A stretch of 64,000 nucleotides of DNA from Actinobacteria bacterium UBA6100 (GTDB taxonomy: Bacteria > Actinomycetota > Coriobacteriia > Anaerosomatales > Anaerosomataceae): positions 1-64,000 of the forward strand of contig DIWS01000004.1 in NCBI GenBank assembly GCA_002423585.1, written 5' to 3'. The position numbers were made by a program, and so were the translations under genes. The notes under the pieces were generated by a model. That model ran no database searches and had not been told where the DNA came from. It worked only from the letters and a program-made list of their open reading frames with translations. Of this stretch, positions 59,418-64,000 are shown piece by piece. Numbering within the stretch: the first letter of the stretch is position 1; every line of letters begins with the position of its first letter.

Positions 59418-60731
59418 TTAGCTCGCCTGCTCGAGGTCATCGCAACCGCAGACCGTGTTGGGACCGCTGAACTTCGCGCGGTTGAGGGCGCGGTGGGCGG
59501 CGTTGACGAGGTCGTCGGCGCTCTGCGCGTGCTCCGGGAATGCGGCGACCCCAATGCTCACCGAGATCGGCTTGCCCTCGATGGCCACCGATCCGACCGT
59601 CTCCCGGAGTCTCTCACAGATCTCGAACGTCTGATCGCAGTTGCTCTCGGGCAGGGTAACAAGCAATCGGCTCGCGGAGTATCGGGCCACGACGTCGTAA
59701 TCGCGCAGTTCAGCCTGGATGAGCTTACCCATCTGCCCGATTGCGGTATCGACAGCCTTGGGTGATTCATCGAGCAGTACCCGCGATCCATCGATGTCGA
59801 CCACCGCGACCGAGACCGGCCTCCCGCGCCGTTCCGACCGGCTGATCTCTCTGCCAAGGAACATTTCGGCGTACTTGCGGTTTGCCAGCCCGGTGGCTGC
59901 GTCCACGAACGACGCCGACTCGGCTGATCCGCCTGCGGCGGCGTTGACCTGATCCGGCTCGACGGCAGGGTCTGGTTCGCCTTCCTCTGTCTCCACGCAG
60001 ACCTCGGGCTCTTGTGTCGGGTGCCGCAGCGCGGCGCGGGCGAGGATCGCCACCCCAGCGGGCATGAGCAGGACGTAGGTCGGCGCGACCGAATACAGCA
60101 CGGCGATCATATAGCCTTCGACCATGCACACCCCCCACCCGGCGATCGGCGAGATCACGCTCGGGCGGGTGTTCGGTTCCTCGCCGTGGGCACTCTCGAT
60201 GGCTCCCACCAGCACCGCGCTTGCGCCCGCGTAGACGACTGCGGCCAGCGCGAACGGCCCGAAAGAGTCTACTGCCTGCGGGCACAACACGTTCCCCCCA
60301 GCGCCGACGTACGCCAGTGAGGCGAGCGAGCAGACCGCTGCCGGCTTCAGAATCGTGTAGAGTATGTGCCAGAGGGGCCTGTTCTCTCCGTGGCTCGAGA
60401 GCAGCATCGCCACTCCGCCGAATGCCGCGGGTAGAGCGGCGCCGGCCGGGCCGAGTGCTCTGACTCCGGCGAAGTATGTGGGATGGGTAAGGGAGAAGCT
60501 CATCGAACGGCCGTCGCTCAGGCGGAACTGGGCGGTGAGTGGTCCCAGCGCAAACGCCAGCGCGGCGATGCTCAGGGCGCGCCACTCCATACCCGGACTC
60601 AGTAGTGCGCGCGCGATGCACCAGAGCCCCGCAGCGCACACGAGCGTAAGGACAGCTCGCGCCGCGAGTCTCTTAGCCGGACTCCTCACCTGGCGGTGGA
60701 GAGCCTTGGAATGATCGTTGGTGCAGTCCAT
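59418..60731 (-). CDS. Membrane protein with degenerate GGDEF domain (I-site retained)
   Basis: 437 residues. Six to eight TM helices (about 20-235) are followed by an acidic linker and a GGDEF-fold domain (about 275-430: FVDAATGLANRKYAEMFLGR, VVDIDGSRVLL). At the active site the expected GGDEF reads SASRL (352-356), so cyclase activity should be lost. The inhibitory site RxxD is intact five residues before it (RDYD, 343-346). This combination suggests a membrane c-di-GMP receptor. It lies beside the HD-GYP/GGDEF gene on the same strand. Confidence 0.85.
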   Translation of the reverse strand: MDCTNDHSKALHRQVRSPAKRLAARAVLTLVCAAGLWCIARALLSPGMEWRALSIAALAFALGPLTAQFRLSDGRSMSFSLTHPTYFAGVRALGPAGAALPAAFGGVAMLLSSHGENRPLWHILYTILKPAAVCSLASLAYVGAGGNVLCPQAVDSFGPFALAAVVYAGASAVLVGAIESAHGEEPNTRPSVISPIAGWGVCMVEGYMIAVLYSVAPTYVLLMPAGVAILARAALRHPTQEPEVCVETEEGEPDPAVEPDQVNAAAGGSAESASFVDAATGLANRKYAEMFLGREISRSERRGRPVSVAVVDIDGSRVLLDESPKAVDTAIGQMGKLIQAELRDYDVVARYSASRLLVTLPESNCDQTFEICERLRETVGSVAIEGKPISVSIGVAAFPEHAQSADDLVNAAHRALNRAKFSGPNTVCGCDDLEQAS

Positions 60732-60743
60732 CGCGATTGCCGA

Positions 60744-60926
60744 TTATGCTCCGTGCTGACAATGAGTATATACCTTACATTGTCTGCATGTTGAGAGGTC
60801 GGTGCACGAACAGCACGGCTTTTCGCTGATCTCCCAGCAGTTGAGGCCTTCCTTGTAACCCTTGCAGCGCAGATAGAAGCTTGCGGGACATCCATTGCGG
60901 TTGGTGTCACTACACTTGTTCTGCAT
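60744..60926 (-). CDS. Small cysteine-rich protein
   Basis: 60 residues with ten cysteines, including NCWEISEKPCCSC and CRQCKVYTHC. GGAGG upstream of the ATG supports translation. The CW-containing spacing resembles small two-CW-type proteins that likely bind zinc or a metal cluster (family similarity only by eye). It lies 12 bp before the degenerate GGDEF gene, so the two may be co-expressed. Confidence 0.7.
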   Translation of the reverse strand: MQNKCSDTNRNGCPASFYLRCKGYKEGLNCWEISEKPCCSCTDLSTCRQCKVYTHCQHGA

Positions 60927-61097
60927 ATTCTTTTCCTCCCGACTCTGCAGCTCGGTCCGCTGTCAACTCGTATCATCCATGATCAGACGCTGCTTGTGTC
61001 CCCAGGTAATCCGTGCTTTGGTAACTGCACACGTCTGCAAGTCCCCCACGTGAATTGCCTGGTTCTGGCCACAAGTACTACTGGTGAGTAATGCGGT

Positions 61098-62957
61098 CTA
61101 GGCGGCCAACTGCCTCTGTTTTCTTGATCGCTTGTCTCGGTACATCTCGGCGTCAGCTCTGGCCAGCAGCGCCTCCGAGTTCGCTGCGTCATCCGGGTAG
61201 GAAGCTACCCCAACGCTTACTCCCAGAGCAAGCTTCCCACTCCCGAGCGCGCGTTTCGCATACTGGTGAATCCTGCGCTGGATGCGCTCGGCCGTACGCC
61301 TGGCCTCGGCCGCCGGGGTGCCCGGCAGGACCACCACAAACTCGTCGCCCCCGTTTCGCACCACGAGATCATAGTCTCTGACCAAGTGCTGGAAGATTCC
61401 AGCCGCGTCTCTGAGCACGACATCCCCCCTGTCGTGTCCGAATGAGTCGTTCACATACTTGAAGTTGTCCAGGTCCATGCCCAGCACCGAGACCGGCTCG
61501 CCGCGCCGTTCGGCGCGGTTGATCTCCTGCTCCAGGTGACTGTGCAGATACCTGCCGTTGTAGAGGCCCGTCACCGGGTCCTTCATCGCCGAGTCCCTGA
61601 CGCTCTCGAAGGCGCTTGCGTTCTGGATCGCCAGAGCCGCCCTGCCCGCCACCGAGACCAGTGTGCTCAGGTCATCGCCGGTGAAGGCGTTGCTCGAATC
61701 GTCGTAGAGGTTTATCGTCCCTATCACCTCGCCGTAGCTTACGATAGGTGCGACCATATAGGACTTCAGCTCGATCGCTGCGTGATCCGGCAGTTGTATG
61801 GGGAGATCGTTCGGGTCATAGTGACCCATCGAAGGCTTGATCCGCGAGGCAACCTTTCCGGTAACGCCTCGCCCGATAGTCACGATCGAGCCCGCTATGG
61901 ACTCCTGATACCTGCCGACCGCGATCCTTGCCACCAGATTGTGCGGATTGGATAGGTCTCGCAGGAACACGACACATGTCGCGGCTTCCGAAAGCCGCCT
62001 GGTCCTCTGCGCGAGAAGCGCAAGTACTTCGTCGAGCTCGAGCGTGCTGGATAGCGTCTCGGCGATCTCCAGGAGAGACATCATCTCCCGGTTTGCTTGT
62101 GCGATGATATCGGCGGCCGCGCACCGGTCGGCCGCGCCGGGGTCGCTGGTTGACGAGTGCCGGCGGTTGTCCGTTGCCTCGCAGAGTGAGGCGACCTCGT
62201 GCTGAACGGCCAGAAGGGCCTTCACCACCGCCGGGTCGAAGTGGATTCTGGATAGCTTCTCTATGTGCTCGATTGCTTGCTGGTGGTTCCAGCCTCTCTT
62301 GTAGCAGCGGTCGGACACCAGGCCGTCGTAGACTTCGGCGACGGCGATGATCCGGGCGCCGAGCGGGATGTGATCACCGGCAAGGTGACCGGGATAGCCC
62401 GTCCCGTCATATTTCTCGTGATGGTGAAGCACCATTTCGGTGATGTTCCAAGGGTAATCGATGCCTTCCAGAATCTTGGCGCCGACTGCTGCGTGGTTGC
62501 TCATCCGGGCGAACTCCTCGGGGTCGAGAGGTCCCGGTTTGAGCAGAATGTTCTCGGGAACACCAAGCTTTCCGACATCGTGAACAAGGGCTGCCACGCT
62601 GATCCCGTCGGTGAGATGTTCATCCAGTCCCAGCTTGGCCGATATGACCTCGCAGATACGACGCACGCGGTGCACGTGATGCTGCTCGTGTGTATCCTTG
62701 GCGGCAATCGCGGATGCCAGCGCTTCGGTCGTGGCGCGGTAGACATCATCGATCTTGCGGGCGCTGGCCTTCCTTGTTGGGCTCGCCGAATGCAGTCGCG
62801 CCCCGGCAACGCTCGAGCCGACGTATATCGCGACTCCAACGAACAGCCAAGTCACTGCAAGCAACGCTCGGGACTCGCCCATCCACGCGCTGGTGTAGGC
62901 TGCACACGCTACAAGTGCCAGTACGGATATGAGTATGCGTCTCGCGTTGTGTTGCAT
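61098..62957 (-). CDS. HD-GYP / GAF / GGDEF bifunctional c-di-GMP enzyme
   Basis: 619 residues. Two N-terminal TM helices (about 8-50) are followed by an HD-GYP phosphodiesterase domain (HDVGK at 126-130, HHHEKYDGTGYPG at 178-190). Next are a GAF domain (about 290-445) and a GGDEF cyclase domain with an intact RNGGDEF (536-540) and the RDYD I-site (527-530). All catalytic motifs are present, so it may both make and break c-di-GMP, with GAF as sensor. A GEMM-I riboswitch lies upstream on the same strand, giving product feedback. GGAGGG precedes the ATG. Confidence 0.93.
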   Translation of the reverse strand: MQHNARRILISVLALVACAAYTSAWMGESRALLAVTWLFVGVAIYVGSSVAGARLHSASPTRKASARKIDDVYRATTEALASAIAAKDTHEQHHVHRVRRICEVISAKLGLDEHLTDGISVAALVHDVGKLGVPENILLKPGPLDPEEFARMSNHAAVGAKILEGIDYPWNITEMVLHHHEKYDGTGYPGHLAGDHIPLGARIIAVAEVYDGLVSDRCYKRGWNHQQAIEHIEKLSRIHFDPAVVKALLAVQHEVASLCEATDNRRHSSTSDPGAADRCAAADIIAQANREMMSLLEIAETLSSTLELDEVLALLAQRTRRLSEAATCVVFLRDLSNPHNLVARIAVGRYQESIAGSIVTIGRGVTGKVASRIKPSMGHYDPNDLPIQLPDHAAIELKSYMVAPIVSYGEVIGTINLYDDSSNAFTGDDLSTLVSVAGRAALAIQNASAFESVRDSAMKDPVTGLYNGRYLHSHLEQEINRAERRGEPVSVLGMDLDNFKYVNDSFGHDRGDVVLRDAAGIFQHLVRDYDLVVRNGGDEFVVVLPGTPAAEARRTAERIQRRIHQYAKRALGSGKLALGVSVGVASYPDDAANSEALLARADAEMYRDKRSRKQRQLAA

Positions 62958-63020
62958 GACTGCGGCCCTCCTCTCGCGTTGGGTTCGGCTTGCGAGCGTG
63001 TTACACGTCCCAGGCGGATC

Positions 63021-63227
63021 TCAGAAAGAACGAACGTCAGCGCTTGGGTCGTGGGTGCCGTCTGTCTGCCGGTGGCTCAGAAGGCCCACGCTTTCGAGCA
63101 GAAAGAAAACCTGGTTAGTGGTGGAGGGACGCGCGAAGGTCCTGTCGTGGCGGGCGGAACCCGTTTCGATGGCCTTGCGAACGTTGTCGGTTCCGGACTT
63201 AGGTGTAGGATCGTAGATTGTCAGCAT
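63021..63227 (-). CDS. Small hypothetical protein between riboswitch and c-di-GMP gene
   Basis: 68 residues from ATG 63227, preceded by GGGGTGA at good spacing. The composition is ordinary and no motif is recognised. It is the first frame after the c-di-GMP riboswitch and ends 63 bp before the HD-GYP/GGDEF gene. It may be a real small gene or just the leader. Confidence 0.4.
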   Translation of the reverse strand: MLTIYDPTPKSGTDNVRKAIETGSARHDRTFARPSTTNQVFFLLESVGLLSHRQTDGTHDPSADVRSF

Positions 63228-63335
63228 GTTTGGTTCACCCCGAATAAGTAATGCCAGGCTGTCGCAGCCAACGCGCGTATCCTGTCCTGTCACCTGCAGC
63301 CCATCGAATCACGACGGACAGGGCCATTCGCGTTT

Positions 63336-63432
63336 GCTTCGGCAGCCTGGCAAACATATCCCGAGTGAACCGGGGGTTAGTCCCAATGGCTTTGCGTCCC
63401 CTGGTTTCCCAGGGTTTGCCTTTTTCGGAAGC
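63336..63432 (-). ncRNA. c-di-GMP-I (GEMM-I) riboswitch
   Basis: Read on the minus strand: P1 arm GCTTCCG, GGCAAACC (63413-63420), then a CCAGG-type hairpin with a GAAA tetraloop (CCTGGGAAACCAGG, 63400-63413). The hallmark GGGACGCAAAGCC follows (63388-63400). A second hairpin ends in TTTGCCAGGCTGCC, and GAAGC closes P1 with GCTTC. This matches the GEMM-I consensus in order and in the tetraloop. The downstream gene on this strand is the HD-GYP/GGDEF enzyme. Confidence 0.88.
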
Positions 63433-63516
63433 TTTGTCAGCAACCTGATTTGTCTACACAAAGGTTGTGCCACGATCTTTATGGCGGGTAACCTGAGGAA
63501 AATACCGGAACTTTCC

Positions 63517-63522
63517 TATAAT
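63517..63522 (+). promoter_or_regulatory. Probable -10 box of the last gene
   Basis: TATAAT on the plus strand, 148 bp upstream of the last gene's ATG. No good -35 is visible. The long leader between is GC-rich without clear structure. Confidence 0.35.
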
Positions 63523-63670
63523 GGAGACAAGCGAGCCAGGGCCTGCTCGCCAAACCGGCAATGTACCGGACAGGACAGCTCTCGCCATATACACGCAGAC
63601 TCGGAGGCGCGAAGGAATTCGCTGCCCGCGCACTCCGCGACTTGCGCCGGCCCAAGGAGGGACATAGGAT

Positions 63671-64000
63671 ATGCTCAATCGTAATCAGGCACTAGCCCTG
63701 CTGGCGGTGCTCCTGCTTGCCGTGTGCTGCACCGTGTTGGTGCATGCGGGCACGACCGGCATCATCGCCGGCGTGGTGAAGAGCGTCGAGAACGGCACAC
63801 CGGTATCGGGGGCGAATGTCATCATCAGCGGCACCACCCTCAGCACCGTCACCGACTCTCAGGGGAACTTCGTAATCACCAACGTTCCCCCGGGCGATTA
63901 CACGGTCAGGGTCGAAATGGTCGGCTTTGCCGTCGAGAGAATCGCCTCGGTGCAGGTCGCGATGGACGAGAAAGCCGAGCTGAAGCTCGACCTTACGCCG
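63671..64000 (+). CDS. Secreted carboxypeptidase-regulatory-like protein (partial), possible TonB-dependent receptor
   Basis: The first 110 residues are visible; the gene runs off the right edge. A signal peptide (ALALLAVLLLAVCCTVLVHA) is followed by a CarboxypepD_reg-like beta domain: GIIAGVVKSVENGTPVSGAN, VIISGTTLSTVTDSQGNFVI and PPGDYTVRVEMVGF. This domain is the usual N-terminus of SusC-like or other TonB-dependent receptors, and occurs in other surface proteins too. AAGGAGG precedes the ATG. Confidence 0.8.
   Translation, partial: MLNRNQALALLAVLLLAVCCTVLVHAGTTGIIAGVVKSVENGTPVSGANVIISGTTLSTVTDSQGNFVITNVPPGDYTVRVEMVGFAVERIASVQVAMDEKAELKLDLTP

Noticed and set aside
63336..63432. Reading the GEMM-like segment as part of the plus-strand leader of the last gene
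   Set aside because: The conserved GGCAAACC then GGGACGCAAAGCC order exists only on the minus strand.

Overview
The window is high-GC bacterial DNA. It fits a Gram-negative, saccharolytic environmental bacterium of the Armatimonadota or a nearby phylum. Pointers are a prepilin-like protein with a C-terminal DGH motif, a PEP-CTERM protein, many secreted multidomain glycosidases, a DUF5916 outer-membrane-type protein, URO-D-like proteins placed among sugar genes, and an archease. This assignment is inferred from gene content only; there is no rRNA in the window.

Left part (1-5.6 kb, minus strand): an hdrC ... hdrB ... hdrA operon for a soluble heterodisulfide-reductase-like electron carrier. 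Small genes are inserted between the subunits: three membrane proteins, a DUF4160/DUF2442 pair, and two paralogues with a coiled coil plus an exact 22-residue repeat. A promoter with a perfect 18-bp palindrome in its spacer precedes hdrC. From 5.7 to 13.4 kb lie a secreted GH42-like enzyme, a truncated gene, MscS, a decayed SpoIIE phosphatase, a DUF389 protein, an IS3-type remnant and an NAGPA-type phosphodiester glycosidase. From 13.8 to 23.3 kb come housekeeping and envelope genes: queA, a BldC-like HTH protein, a GT4 glycosyltransferase, LemA, two tandem paralogues of an unrecognised family, archease and lexA. Gaps here are rich in short palindromes and CAGTTATCAGT-type repeats.

Centre (23.4-50.4 kb): a large carbohydrate locus. 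The minus-strand arm carries a GH38 alpha-mannosidase, a URO-D-like protein, a NodB-like protein, and three secreted proteins built on an unrecognised repeat with an ARADGGIDWI core. One of these is fused to an alpha/beta-hydrolase and one ends in PEP-CTERM. A GntR-LacI hybrid regulator sits at the divergence. The plus-strand arm starts from a near-consensus promoter with nearby palindromes: prepilin-like protein, small membrane protein, three GH-A/discoidin paralogues (one fused to the repeat domain), a free repeat protein, two more URO-D-like proteins and an MFS transporter. Together they look like a regulated system for binding, cleaving and importing a mannose- or galactose-type polymer.

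Right part (50.5-64 kb): a pectate-lyase-like beta-helix protein, a two-gene unit of a PD-(D/E)xK nuclease-like protein and a beta-CASP metallo-hydrolase, a DUF5916 protein, a C39-like peptidase with tectonin repeats, and a c-di-GMP group. That group holds a membrane protein with a degenerate GGDEF domain that keeps its I-site, a Cys-rich small protein, and an HD-GYP/GAF/GGDEF protein behind a GEMM-I (c-di-GMP-I) riboswitch. The window ends inside a carboxypeptidase-regulatory-like secreted protein.
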